DNA of 64,000 bases from Truepera sp. (GCA_032027045.1 JAVSMU010000001.1:1996039-2060038); one strand, 5' to 3'. Counted from the first letter of the stretch, positions 50,426 to 58,896 are shown. Notes: generated by a model not told the origin, from the letters alone. Program-made: numbers and translations.

Positions 50426-51019
50426 ATGCTGCCTAACCCCACCGCCAAGGAACAACCCGGCGATTACCTTCCCCTGGGTGACCTGGGACGCACCTTCCAG
50501 CTGGAGGGTGCGTTGCGCTGGCACGTGCCGGCCGCGCTCGAGTCCGAGGGCGTCCCCGGGCCGCGGTCGCTGGCGGCGCGGGTCGTGGCCGCCGCCGGCA
50601 GCCTGTTCGTCACCGGCCTGGGTGACGCGCGCGTGCGCGACCTGCGCTACCAGAAGACCGGCGCCCCGCTCCTCTTGCTGGAGGGCGTACGCGACCGCAC
50701 CACCGCCCAACGGCTCGTGAACGCCGAGGTCTGGTTGAACCCCGCCCTGCTGCCGAGCGAGCTGGCGACCGAGCTCGAGGAGGCGCTGGCCGAGCCGAGC
50801 GAGGAGGAGGCGCTGGTCGGCCTCGAGGTGCGCCTGGCGGGCACGCTCGTCGGGACCGTCGAAGACGCCGACCTCTCGGGCCCAAACGCCATCGTCGTGG
50901 TCGCCCTGGCGGCCGGCGGCACCTGTTTGCTGCCCCTGGCGGCGCCTTACGTCGAGGTGACCCGGGAGCCGGCCATCGAGCTCACCGACCCACCGCTGGG
51001 CCTCCTGGACGCGCGCTGA
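50426..51019 (+). CDS. rimM: ribosome maturation factor RimM
   Basis: A 197-residue factor that helps assemble the 30S head around S19. The N-terminal beta-barrel contains YLPLGDLGRTFQLEGALRW (about 14-32) and LLLLEGVRDRTTAQRLVNAEVW (split near 75-95). The C-terminal PRC-barrel follows (LVGLEVRLAGTLVGTVED, LLPLAAPYVEV). The ribosome site is weak, suggesting translational coupling to khpA. It lies 2 bp before trmD. Confidence 0.93.
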   Translation: MLPNPTAKEQPGDYLPLGDLGRTFQLEGALRWHVPAALESEGVPGPRSLAARVVAAAGSLFVTGLGDARVRDLRYQKTGAPLLLLEGVRDRTTAQRLVNAEVWLNPALLPSELATELEEALAEPSEEEALVGLEVRLAGTLVGTVEDADLSGPNAIVVVALAAGGTCLLPLAAPYVEVTREPAIELTDPPLGLLDAR

Positions 51020-51021
51020 AC

Positions 51022-51765
51022 ATGCGCTTCACCGTCTACACCCTCTTCAGCAGCCTCATCGAGCCTTACCTCCAGGAGGGACTGCTCGGCAAGGCCCTTC
51101 GCAACGAACTTCTCAGCGTGGAGCTGCGCGACCTGCGGCGCTTCGCGGGCAACCGCACCAATCGAGTGGACGACGCCCCGTACGGCGGCGGTGCGGGCAT
51201 GGTCATGCGCGTGGACGTCGCGGGCCAGGCCGTGGCCGAGCTGGCGCAAGACACGCCCCCACCGACGGAGACCATCCTCTTGAGCCCCGCGGGTGAGCCG
51301 CTCACGCAGCGCCTCGTGGAGCACTTCGCCAACCTGCCCCACCTCGCCATGATCTCGGGCCGCTACGAGGGCTTCGACGCGCGCGTGGAGCGGCTCGTCA
51401 CCCGCGAGGTGTCGATCGGCGATTACGTGCTCATGGGCGGCGAGCTGCCCGCACTCGTCGTGCTCGAGGCCACGGCGCGGCTCCTGCCGGGCGTGCTCGG
51501 CGACGCCGACAGCCACCGGCAGGAGTCGTTCAGCTCGGGCCTTCTCGACTACCCCGAGTACACGCGGCCCCCCAGCTACCAGGGCCACGACGTGCCGGAG
51601 GTGCTGCTCTCGGGGCACCACGGCAACGTCGAGGCGTGGCGCCGCCTCCAGGCCCTCAGACGCACCTTCGAGCGCCGGCCCGAGCTGCTGGAAAGCGCGC
51701 CGCTCAGTGACGAGGAGCGCGCGTTAGTGGCGCGCTGGCGCGCGGAGCGCGGTCCAACACCCTAG
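51022..51765 (+). CDS. trmD: tRNA (guanine-37-N1)-methyltransferase
   Basis: It methylates G37 of tRNAs that read codons beginning with C or of the CUN/CCN/CGG type, keeping the frame; the tRNA-Pro(CGG) encoded at 18 kb is a likely substrate. The 247 residues show the trefoil-knot signature GDYVLMGGELPALVVLEA (about 133-150), ISGRYEGFDARV (about 111-122) and the N-terminal NRTNRVDDAPYGGGAGM (near 45). It ends the rpsP operon; a terminator hairpin follows at 51846. Confidence 0.97.
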   Translation: MRFTVYTLFSSLIEPYLQEGLLGKALRNELLSVELRDLRRFAGNRTNRVDDAPYGGGAGMVMRVDVAGQAVAELAQDTPPPTETILLSPAGEPLTQRLVEHFANLPHLAMISGRYEGFDARVERLVTREVSIGDYVLMGGELPALVVLEATARLLPGVLGDADSHRQESFSSGLLDYPEYTRPPSYQGHDVPEVLLSGHHGNVEAWRRLQALRRTFERRPELLESAPLSDEERALVARWRAERGPTP

Positions 51766-51845
51766 TCTCGTAGCCTCACCCCGGACCGTTGGCATTCGTT
51801 AGGCACCGTAAAGGCAGCGCAGCAGCCGCGTCATGCCCTAACGGA

Positions 51846-51876
51846 AGGACCGCGGCCTCTGCTCGGTCGCGGTCCT
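51846..51876. terminator. bidirectional terminator between trmD and the OmpH/Skp gene
   Basis: AGGACCGCG (51846-51854) pairs perfectly with CGCGGTCCT (51868-51876) between two convergent genes. No long T-run follows on either strand. Confidence 0.6.
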
Positions 51877-51900
51877 CCAGTTCCCGGCGATGTTCGGCCC

Positions 51901-52401
51901 TTACGGGGTCTGGTTGACCTTGTCTATCACCAGCTGGGTGATGTCGAGGTCGTCGTCGGCATAGACCACGAGGTGCTGGTTGGCGGCCTCGACGCGGTCC
52001 ATCACCACCGTGTAACCGTTCTCCTTCGCGAGTTCCGCGATGGCCTCGTTGGTGGCCTGCACGGCGGGCGCCGCAGCCTTGTTGATCTCGTCCAGGTAGC
52101 GCGCCTGCACCGCCTGCAGCGTGGAGCGCAACGTGGAGTAGCGCTCGCTCTCCTCGGGGGTGAGCGTCTGGCCGCTGCTGAGCTTGTTCTCGAGCGCCGA
52201 GATGCTGTCGGTGAGGCCCTTGATCTCGGTTGCGGCCTGGGCCCTCAGGTCCTCGACCGCCTGACCGGCGGGGTGCGCCCTCAGGACGGCCTGCGCGTCC
52301 ACGAAGACTAGCTTGGTCTGGCGCGACTGGGCGCTCAGCGACGACGCGAAGAGGGCGACCACTACGGCCGCGGCAAGTCCTAGGAGGGTGAGTCTTCTCA
52401 T
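51901..52401 (-). CDS. OmpH/Skp-family periplasmic chaperone
   Basis: A 166-residue exported protein. The signal peptide (about 1-24) is followed by LVFVDAQAVLRAHPAG, the OmpH start motif, a long coiled coil (about 45-120) and a final strand region (YTVVMDRVEAANQHLVVYADDDLDIT). Skp-type trimers carry outer-membrane proteins through the periplasm, which fits an organism with an outer envelope layer. It converges on trmD. Confidence 0.87.
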   Translation of the reverse strand: MRRLTLLGLAAAVVVALFASSLSAQSRQTKLVFVDAQAVLRAHPAGQAVEDLRAQAATEIKGLTDSISALENKLSSGQTLTPEESERYSTLRSTLQAVQARYLDEINKAAAPAVQATNEAIAELAKENGYTVVMDRVEAANQHLVVYADDDLDITQLVIDKVNQTP

Positions 52402-52508
52402 AGCGCCGGGAAGCTTACCACCGGAATGATGAGAAGCCTTGTGAGGCCCTGACCCGTGTTCGACACGAGAACCCCCCTAACCCGCCGCGGAACCGTCGGC
52501 CCGCACCA

Positions 52509-53666
52509 GTGACCGTCATCTTCGCGGTCTTCTCGGGCATCCTCGGCAGCCTCATCGGGTCGTTCGGCAACGTCGTCATCTGGCGCCTTCCGCGCGGCGA
52601 ATCGATCGTCTTCCCGGGCAGCCACTGCCCCACCTGCAACCACCGTCTGGGGCCACTCGAGCTCGTGCCGATCTTCTCGTGGCTCGCCCTCAGGGGCAAG
52701 TGCCGCCACTGCGGCGCGCGGATATCGCCCCGTTACCCCCTCGTGGAGGCGCTCATGGCCGCCGTGTTCGTGGCGGTCGCGCTGCGCTGGCCGCCGGTCA
52801 CGACCGGCCTCGCGTTCCTGCCCCTCTGGGCCGTGCTGGCCATGCTCGTGATGGCGGCCCTCATCGACGTCGACCACTACATCCTCCCCGACGTCCTCAC
52901 GCTCCCGGCCGTGGCGCTTGGCGTGCTCGGGGCGTTCCTGACGGGCGAGGCGACCGACCTGCCCGGCCCACTGGCGGCGCTCACGGGCGCCCTCGCCGGC
53001 GCCGGCGTGCTCGTGCTCATCAACCGCGTAGGGGCGCTCGTCCTCAGGCGTTTCACGGACACCACGGAGCGCCTCTTCCCCATCAGCCTCGACCAGGTGA
53101 ACATCGCGGCCGTGGTGGGCGCCTTGGCCGGCGTCTGGTGGGGCCTGGCCGCCGGGGCGGTGAGCGTCATCGTCAACCTCGCCGCGCGCCGCACCCTCCG
53201 CCTGGGCGAGCCCCTCATGTACGGGTTGTGGCTGGTCGCGCTGGTCCTATCGAGCACCTCCTTCACGGTGCCGACGGTGACCGCGCTGAGCGGCAGCGTG
53301 CTGGCAGCGGGCGCCTGGGCGCTGATCGGCGCCTCCTACTGGTGGCTCCACGACGCCTTCAGGCCGAAGGCCGCCGAGGAGGCGCGCAAGAAGGAGGCCG
53401 AGGACCAGCACCCCGAACCGGTGGCCATGGGCTTCGGCGACGTGAAGCTCGCCGCGGCGATAGGCGCCCTCCTCGGCTGGGAGAAGCTCCTCGTGGCCGT
53501 GCTGTTCGCCGTCTTTCTGGGCGCCCTGTTCGGCATCGTCGGCCGCCTGGCGGGCGGCAAACGTCTCATCCCCTTCGGACCCTACCTGCTGGCAGGCGGC
53601 CTGGCCGCGCTCTTCTTCGGCGACGCCGTCATCACCTGGTACCTGGGACTGCTGGGCGTCACCTGA
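52509..53666 (+). CDS. pilD: enlarged prepilin peptidase (type IV prepilin peptidase A24)
   Basis: It cleaves and N-methylates type IV prepilins. The N-terminal zinc site has two CxxC pairs (Cys40/43 and Cys65/68). The two catalytic aspartates lie in LIDVDHYILPD (about 120-128) and GFGDVKLAAA (Asp311). About 190 residues separate them, against about 65 in typical enzymes, because an extra segment with roughly three helices and a charged loop (about 280-300) is inserted. The function should be kept. GTG start with a poor ribosome site. Confidence 0.88.
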   Translation: MTVIFAVFSGILGSLIGSFGNVVIWRLPRGESIVFPGSHCPTCNHRLGPLELVPIFSWLALRGKCRHCGARISPRYPLVEALMAAVFVAVALRWPPVTTGLAFLPLWAVLAMLVMAALIDVDHYILPDVLTLPAVALGVLGAFLTGEATDLPGPLAALTGALAGAGVLVLINRVGALVLRRFTDTTERLFPISLDQVNIAAVVGALAGVWWGLAAGAVSVIVNLAARRTLRLGEPLMYGLWLVALVLSSTSFTVPTVTALSGSVLAAGAWALIGASYWWLHDAFRPKAAEEARKKEAEDQHPEPVAMGFGDVKLAAAIGALLGWEKLLVAVLFAVFLGALFGIVGRLAGGKRLIPFGPYLLAGGLAALFFGDAVITWYLGLLGVT

Positions 53667-53701
53667 ACCGCCGCCCCGCGGCGTGGGCCGGGACTGACGG
53701 G

Positions 53702-53710
53702 TGCTAGCAT
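53702..53710 (+). promoter_or_regulatory. extended -10 promoter of the argF cluster
   Basis: TGCTAGCAT (TG 53702-53703, TAGCAT 53705-53710) predicts a start near 53717 and a leader of about 65 nt before the minicistron at 53783. Confidence 0.55.
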
Positions 53711-53782
53711 GTTGCCCGTTCGTCATGGCCGGGCCCTCGCGGCCCCCGGCCGCGCCGAACCTCCCGTAGGATTGGAGCCCGA

Positions 53783-53821
53783 GTGAAGCCATCACGCATC
53801 CGTAGTCTGGAGCTCAGGTGA
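53783..53821 (+). CDS. 12-aa leader cistron MKPSRIRSLELR overlapping argF
   Basis: A GTG-started frame with GGAG 5 nt upstream encodes MKPSRIRSLELR, three of 12 codons for arginine. Its TGA overlaps the argF GTG (GTGA). It arose by tandem duplication of argF's own ribosome site and first codons. It could sense arginyl-tRNA supply through ribosome stalling or only feed ribosomes to argF; neither can be decided from the sequence. Confidence 0.45.
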   Translation: MKPSRIRSLELR

Positions 53822-53852
53822 AGCCATCACGCATCCCGAGTCTTGCCGGTCG
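53783..53852 (+). repeat. 35-bp tandem duplication of the argF start
   Basis: Copies 53783-53817 and 53818-53852 share their first 19 bases exactly (from GTG) and several later ones. The GGAG ribosome site is duplicated as well (53774-53777 and 53809-53812). The period is 35 bp. Confidence 0.85.
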
Positions 53853-54759
53853 CGACTTCCTGTCCCTGTCCGACCTGAGCAGGGACGAGTTCGCGGGCCT
53901 GATCGACAGCGCCATAGAGCTCAAGACGGCCTGGAAGAACGGGACGAGGCCGGCGCTCATGCAGCACAAGACCCTCGCCATGATCTTCGAGAAGCAGTCG
54001 CTCAGGACGCGCTCCACGTTCGACATCGCCATGGCCCAGTTGGGCGGTCACGCCATCCTCCTCAGCCAGAACTACATCGGCTGGGGCGTGCGCGAGACGG
54101 TGCGCGACGTCGCCGGCAACCTGGACCGCTGGGTGGACGGCATCATGGCCCGCACCTACGGTCATGGCACGCTCGTCGAGCTCGCGCGGCACGCCAAGGT
54201 ACCCGTCATCAACGGGCTTTCGGACCTCCTGCACCCGTGCCAGCTCCTCGCCGACTACGTGACCCTCAAGGAGACGTTCGGGCAACTGGCGGGCCTCAAG
54301 CTGACGTTCGTGGGCGACGGCAACAACGTGGCCAACTCGCACGTGAACGCCGCCGCCCTGGCGGGCGTCGAGCTGACCATCGCCTGCCCGCCGGGGTACG
54401 AGCCCGAGCCGGGCATCCTGGCCTCCGGCCGCAGCGCCGGCGGCGTCATCCACGTATCGCATGAGCCGCGAGAAGCCATCAGCGGCGCCGACGCCCTCTA
54501 CACCGACGTGTGGATCTCGATGGGCATGGAGGAGGAGTCGGAGCACCGCAAGAAGGCCTTCGCCGGCTACACCATCACGCCGGAGTGGTTCGACGACCTC
54601 GCCCCGCGCGGCGTTTTCATGCACGACCTGCCCGCCCATTACGGCGAGGAGTGCACCGAAGACGCCGTCTACCACGACCGCAGCGTCGTGTTCGACCAGG
54701 CCGAGAACCGGCTGCATGCCCACAAGGCCGTGATCTTCCAGTTCATGGCCGGCGAGTGA
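53818..54759 (+). CDS. argF: ornithine carbamoyltransferase
   Basis: It makes citrulline from ornithine and carbamoyl phosphate. The 313 residues show the carbamoyl-phosphate loop SLRTRSTF (61-68, Leu instead of the usual Thr in STRTR), HPCQ (139-142), VGDGNNVANSH and DVWISMGME. The ornithine loop reads HDLP (269-272) instead of the usual HCLP. An N-acetyl- or succinyl-ornithine specificity was considered, but the neighbouring argJ makes free ornithine, so an OTC is favoured. GTG start with GGAG 5 nt upstream, preceded by an overlapping leader cistron. Confidence 0.88.
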   Translation: MKPSRIPSLAGRDFLSLSDLSRDEFAGLIDSAIELKTAWKNGTRPALMQHKTLAMIFEKQSLRTRSTFDIAMAQLGGHAILLSQNYIGWGVRETVRDVAGNLDRWVDGIMARTYGHGTLVELARHAKVPVINGLSDLLHPCQLLADYVTLKETFGQLAGLKLTFVGDGNNVANSHVNAAALAGVELTIACPPGYEPEPGILASGRSAGGVIHVSHEPREAISGADALYTDVWISMGMEEESEHRKKAFAGYTITPEWFDDLAPRGVFMHDLPAHYGEECTEDAVYHDRSVVFDQAENRLHAHKAVIFQFMAGE

Positions 54760-54765
54760 GGCGAC

Positions 54766-55878
54766 GTGGCCGCAACGCTTGAGGCCGGCCGGTTGAGGGT
54801 CGGGGTGCTCGGGGCCAGCGGCTACGGCGGCGCCGGGCTCATCGAGCGCCTGTCGCGCCACCCGCACGTGGAGCTCGTGGCGCTCGGCTCGCGCAACTAC
54901 CTCGGCAAGCCGCTGGCGGACGCCTGGCCGCACCTCGCTGGCACAGGCAGCCCGCTGCGCTTCGTCGACACGGACGAGGTGCTGGCACTCTCCGACGTGG
55001 TCTTCTGCGCCACGCCACACGCGGCCACGGCGCCCATCGTGGCGCGGGCCGTGGCGGCGGGAAAGCGGGTCGTGGACCTCTCGGCCGACTTCCGCCTCGG
55101 CGCCGCCGATTACGAACGCTGGTACGGCGGCCCCCACCCGCACCCCGAACTGCTCGGCAGCGCCGTGTACGGGCTGGTCGAACTTCACCGCCACGAGCTT
55201 CCGGGCGCCACCATCGTGGCCAGCCCCGGCTGCAACGCGACGGCGGCCTCGCTAGCCCTCGCGCCGCTGGCCGCGTCCGGGCTGCTGGGCGACTCCGTGG
55301 TCGTGAACGTTCTGGCCGGCGTGTCGGGCGCGGGCCGCGCGACCTCGCCTGCGCTGCACTTCAGTGAGATGAACGAGAACGCCCGGCCCTACAAGCCGAG
55401 CGGCACCCATAGGCACACGGCCGAGATCGAGGCCGTTGGCGGCAGGGCCGTGGCCGCCGCGGCGCGGGGCGACGGCAAGCGCCTGGTGACTCACGCGCGT
55501 TACGACGCCGTGCCCGTGTCGTTCATGCCGCACATCGTGCCGCTCACCCGCGGGATCTTGGCCACCGTCTCGACCAGGCCACGAGGGTGGGGTGCGCTGG
55601 AACCTTCGACCGGCGCGCTCCTCGAGCTCGTCTCCACCTACTACGCGGGCGACCCGCTTATCGGCGTGAGCCCCACGCTGCCAGAGACCAAGGCCGTGAG
55701 CGGCAGCGACAGGGCGCAACTGAGCGCCCACTACGACGATCGCACCGGCCACGCGCTCGTCTTCTGCGCCATCGACAACCTCGGCAAGGGCGCCTCGGGC
55801 CAGGCCGTGCAGGGCTTCAACGTGGCCTTCGGCTTCGAGGAGACGACTGCCCTCTCCCTCGCCGGCGTGTGGCCGTGA
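54766..55878 (+). CDS. argC: N-acetyl-gamma-glutamyl-phosphate reductase
   Basis: The third enzyme of arginine synthesis reduces acetylglutamyl phosphate to the semialdehyde with NADPH. The NADPH loop GVLGASGYGGAGLIERL is at about 13-29, and the catalytic Cys156 lies in SPGCNATAASLA. NLGKGASGQAVQGFN closes the protein. The length of 370 is normal. GTG start, 6 bp after argF; argJ follows 25 bp downstream. Confidence 0.95.
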   Translation: MAATLEAGRLRVGVLGASGYGGAGLIERLSRHPHVELVALGSRNYLGKPLADAWPHLAGTGSPLRFVDTDEVLALSDVVFCATPHAATAPIVARAVAAGKRVVDLSADFRLGAADYERWYGGPHPHPELLGSAVYGLVELHRHELPGATIVASPGCNATAASLALAPLAASGLLGDSVVVNVLAGVSGAGRATSPALHFSEMNENARPYKPSGTHRHTAEIEAVGGRAVAAAARGDGKRLVTHARYDAVPVSFMPHIVPLTRGILATVSTRPRGWGALEPSTGALLELVSTYYAGDPLIGVSPTLPETKAVSGSDRAQLSAHYDDRTGHALVFCAIDNLGKGASGQAVQGFNVAFGFEETTALSLAGVWP

Positions 55879-55903
55879 GGTTCTTGCCCGAAGGAGGACG
55901 GCA

Positions 55904-57052
55904 GTGAAGGTTCCACAAGGCTTCCAACTCGCCGGCATCTCGGCCGGCGTGAAGCGCTCGGGGAGGCCCGACCTGGGCATCATCTACGCCGACGCTCCGC
56001 TCCGCTGGGCCTACAGCTCCACCACTAACGCCGTGGTCGCACCCTGCGTCACGCGTAACCGCGCGCTCGCCGCCGGCGGCGGCGCCGTGCGGGCCCTGGT
56101 GGTGAACAGCGGCAACGCCAACTGCGCCAACGGCGAACAAGGGGGGCGCGACGATCTCGAGTTCGCCAGGGAAGCCGCGAACGCCCTGGGCCTCGCGGGC
56201 CCCGAAGTGGTGCTCAGCGCCAGCACGGGCATCATCGGGCAGGCCATGCCCCTGCGCCAACTCGTGGCCGCGCTGCCCAGTGCGGCGGCGCAGCGCAGCG
56301 ACGACAGCGAGGCGTTCTCTCGGGCCATCCTGACGACCGACCTGGTGGCCAAGGAGGCCTCGGCCATGCTGCCCGGGGGCGCACAGGTGGTGGGGGTGAC
56401 CAAGGGCTCGGGGATGATCCACCCGAACATGGCCACCATGCTGGCGTTCGTCATGACCGACGCCCGCGTCGAGCAGCCCGCGTTACGGGAGATGTGGCAG
56501 CGCGTCGTCGAGCGCTCGTTCAACCAGTTGACGGTCGACGGCGACACGAGCACCAACGACATGGCCATCGCGCTCTCCTCCAACCTGGTGGCAGCGGACG
56601 CCGGCGACCTCGAGGCGGCGCTCCTGGAGGTCGCCGTCTCGCTGGCCAAACAGGTGGCGCGCGACGGCGAGGGCGCCACCAAGCTGATCACCGTGCGCGT
56701 CACGGGCGCCAGGGATGCGGGCGAGGCGCGCCGCGCCGCCCGTACCGTCGCCGGGAGCAGCCTCGTCAAGGCGGCCGTCCACGGCGCCGACCCCAACTGG
56801 GGCCGCATCCTGGCGGCAGTGGGCCGCGCCCAGGTCGCGCTGAACGAGGCGCACGTGCGCGTTCTGGCGCAGGGCTTCGAGCTGTACTACGGCGAGCCGC
56901 AACCCTTCGACGAGAAGCAGGTCTCGCAGGCCCTGGGTTCCGACGACGTGCTGCTCGAGGCCGACCTCGGCGTGGGCAGCGCGCAGGGCGAGGCGTGGGG
57001 CTGCGACCTCAGCGAGGGTTACGTCAGGATCAACGCCGACTACAGGACCTGA
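55904..57052 (+). CDS. argJ: ornithine acetyltransferase (glutamate N-acetyltransferase)
   Basis: It transfers the acetyl group from N-acetylornithine to glutamate, recycling acetate in arginine synthesis; some forms also use acetyl-CoA. The autocleavage site is in NMATMLAF, with Thr178 becoming the new N-terminal nucleophile. NSGNANCANG, GVTKGSGMI and ADPNWGRILAAVGRA are the other family blocks. The length is 382. GTG start with AGGAGG 6 nt upstream. The separate ArgA at 4.3 kb would prime the cycle. Confidence 0.95.
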   Translation: MKVPQGFQLAGISAGVKRSGRPDLGIIYADAPLRWAYSSTTNAVVAPCVTRNRALAAGGGAVRALVVNSGNANCANGEQGGRDDLEFAREAANALGLAGPEVVLSASTGIIGQAMPLRQLVAALPSAAAQRSDDSEAFSRAILTTDLVAKEASAMLPGGAQVVGVTKGSGMIHPNMATMLAFVMTDARVEQPALREMWQRVVERSFNQLTVDGDTSTNDMAIALSSNLVAADAGDLEAALLEVAVSLAKQVARDGEGATKLITVRVTGARDAGEARRAARTVAGSSLVKAAVHGADPNWGRILAAVGRAQVALNEAHVRVLAQGFELYYGEPQPFDEKQVSQALGSDDVLLEADLGVGSAQGEAWGCDLSEGYVRINADYRT

Positions 57053-57061
57053 GGAAGTCGC

Positions 57062-57089
57062 GGGGCAAGGGGTGCTCGCCCCTGGCCCC
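57062..57089. terminator. bidirectional terminator between argJ and lpdA
   Basis: GGGGCAAGGGG (57062-57072) pairs with CCCCTGGCCCC (57079-57089) with one central mismatch around a 6-nt loop, between two convergent genes. Confidence 0.65.
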
Positions 57090-57112
57090 GTCACTCCGCG
57101 GGCAGCCCGGCC

Positions 57113-58507
57113 TCAGCGCCGCCTGTTGGCGATGTGGATCGCCTTGCCGTGAGCGTGCTCGGCGGCCTCCATCACGCCCTCCGAGATGGTGGGGTGCGGG
57201 TGCTGCGTGAGGGCGATGTCCTCGAGCGTGGCGCCCATCTCGATGGCGAGCGTCGCCTCGGCCACGATGTCGCCGGCGTTCGGCCCAACCATGTGAAAGC
57301 CCAGGAGCAGGTCCGTCTTGGCGTCTCCCACCAGCTTGATCAGGCCGCTGTCGACGCCGAGCGTGGCGGCGCGCCCGGAGGCGGCCAGCGGGAACCGGCC
57401 GATGCGGACCTCGAACCCCGCCGCCTTTGCCTCCTCCTCGGTCATGCCCACGCTGGCGAGCTCCGGGGAGGTGTAGATGACGCTGGGAACGACCGTGTCG
57501 TAGGCGCTGGGCTGGCCGGCGGCGTGCTCGGCCGCCACTACGCCCTCCTTCATCGCCTTGTGCGCCAGGAGCGGGGCCCGAGCGACGTCGCCGATGGCGT
57601 ACACGTGGGGCACGTTCGTCTGCATGTGGTCGTTGACGACCGGCACGAAGCCCCGCTCGTCGACCTTCACCCCGGCGGCGTCCAGCCCCAGGCCGGCGCC
57701 GTTCGGGCGGCGACCGACGGCCACCAGCACGCGGTCGGCCGCGATCACTTCCTGCTTGCCGTCCACGTCCTGCACCGTCACCTCGGTGCCCTTCTTCGTC
57801 GCCTTCTGGCTGACGACCTTACTAGACGTGAGGATGCGAATGCCGCGCTTCTCCAGCGCCTTGCGCAGTTCCTTCCCCGCGTCCGCGTCGGTGGCGCCCG
57901 CGATGTGTGGCAGCATCTCGACGACCGTCACCTCGCTGCCCAGCGAGGAGTAGACGTCGGCGAACTCGAGCCCGATGGCGCCGGCCCCGACTACCACCAT
58001 GCGCGCCGGCACCGTCTTGCCGATGTTGAGCGCGCCCGTTGAGTCGACGATGCGCTCACCGTCCAAGTCGAAGCCGGGGATGGCGACCGGCCTCGAGCCC
58101 GTGGCCACGACGAACTTCTCGGCGCTGTACGCCTTGCCGGCGACCTCCACCGTATGCGGGTCCTTGAAGCGCGCCTCCCCCTCAAGCAGGGTGATCTTGT
58201 TGCCCTTGAAGAGCATGCCGACGCCGTTGGTCTGCTTCTTGACCACCGCCAGCTTCCAGCTCTCCACTGCGCCCAGGTCGATCTTGGGTTTGCCGAAGTC
58301 GACGCCGAAAGCGCTCGCGGCCTTGGCGCCCCGCAACTCCGACGCCACGTGAAGCAGCGCCTTCGTGGGGATGCAGCCGACGTTGAGGCAAACGCCCCCG
58401 ACCGCGTCCTTCTCGACACAAGCAACCTTCAGGCCAAGCTGTGCGGCCCGTATGGCGGCGTGATAGCCGCCGGGGCCGGAGCCGATGACGATGAGGTCGA
58501 AGTCCAT
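57113..58507 (-). CDS. lpdA: dihydrolipoyl dehydrogenase
   Basis: The E3 component of 2-oxoacid dehydrogenase or glycine-cleavage complexes reoxidises lipoyl groups with NAD+. The 464 residues have the FAD loop GSGPGGYHAA (10-19), the redox pair Cys40/Cys45 in GGVCLNVGCIPTK, the NAD loop VGAGAIGLEF, and the C-terminal HPHPTISE with the catalytic His-Glu dyad. No E1 or E2 genes are adjacent. ATG 58507 has GGGAGG 5 nt upstream. Confidence 0.95.
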   Translation of the reverse strand: MDFDLIVIGSGPGGYHAAIRAAQLGLKVACVEKDAVGGVCLNVGCIPTKALLHVASELRGAKAASAFGVDFGKPKIDLGAVESWKLAVVKKQTNGVGMLFKGNKITLLEGEARFKDPHTVEVAGKAYSAEKFVVATGSRPVAIPGFDLDGERIVDSTGALNIGKTVPARMVVVGAGAIGLEFADVYSSLGSEVTVVEMLPHIAGATDADAGKELRKALEKRGIRILTSSKVVSQKATKKGTEVTVQDVDGKQEVIAADRVLVAVGRRPNGAGLGLDAAGVKVDERGFVPVVNDHMQTNVPHVYAIGDVARAPLLAHKAMKEGVVAAEHAAGQPSAYDTVVPSVIYTSPELASVGMTEEEAKAAGFEVRIGRFPLAASGRAATLGVDSGLIKLVGDAKTDLLLGFHMVGPNAGDIVAEATLAIEMGATLEDIALTQHPHPTISEGVMEAAEHAHGKAIHIANRRR

Positions 58508-58661
58508 TGCTTCCTCCCAGGGGTTACACCACAGCGGAACGTGGCGCGCTCGCCGGCGAAGTAAGGCGAGCGCCCGGCTTTCTGCTCCCGCAGTTTAGCC
58601 CGAGGGCGACGCTCCGGCCCGATCGGTGTGGGCTATCCCGGTGGAATCCGCGGCCAAGGCG

Positions 58662-58690
58662 TTGACAGCCCACGCCCAACCGCCTACCAT
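58662..58690 (+). promoter_or_regulatory. near-consensus promoter of the short terminated transcript
   Basis: TTGACA (58662-58667), 17-bp spacer, TACCAT (58685-58690). This is the best -35/-10 pair in the window. The start site would fall at or next to the ATG at 58697. Confidence 0.75.
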
Positions 58691-58696
58691 TCGCGC

Positions 58697-58822
58697 ATGA
58701 ACCGGGCCCCCAAGCGCAAGGCTGCTGACGAGCGACTAGCCCTGAGGCAAGGCGCGCCGCCGGACCGAGTCGCCACGCCCGCGCGCGTCGACCCCGGCAA
58801 GGCTGCCGGGGTCGAGCTTTGA
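58697..58822 (+). ncRNA. about 125-nt terminated transcript: small RNA or 41-aa leaderless microprotein
   Basis: A consensus promoter and a strong terminator bracket this segment. The ATG lies 6 nt after the -10 box, and a 41-residue frame (basic N-terminus MNRAPKRKAADERLALRQG) runs through the terminator to TGA at 58820-58822. The peptide matches no family I know and is not rich in leucine, so a classic leuS attenuator peptide is unlikely. It may be a stand-alone small RNA, a microprotein or a leuS leader that is usually terminated. Confidence 0.5.
58788..58820 (+). terminator. intrinsic terminator before leuS
   Basis: TCGACCCCGGCA (58788-58799) pairs perfectly with TGCCGGGGTCGA (58804-58815) around AGGC, followed by GCTTT. 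This is the best terminator-like hairpin in the window. Confidence 0.75.
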
Positions 58823-58896
58823 GGGACACCGCGACCGGCCGGTTGACGAAAAGCCGCACCCGAGCGGCACAGGACCCGACCTATACTGGAGAGACC

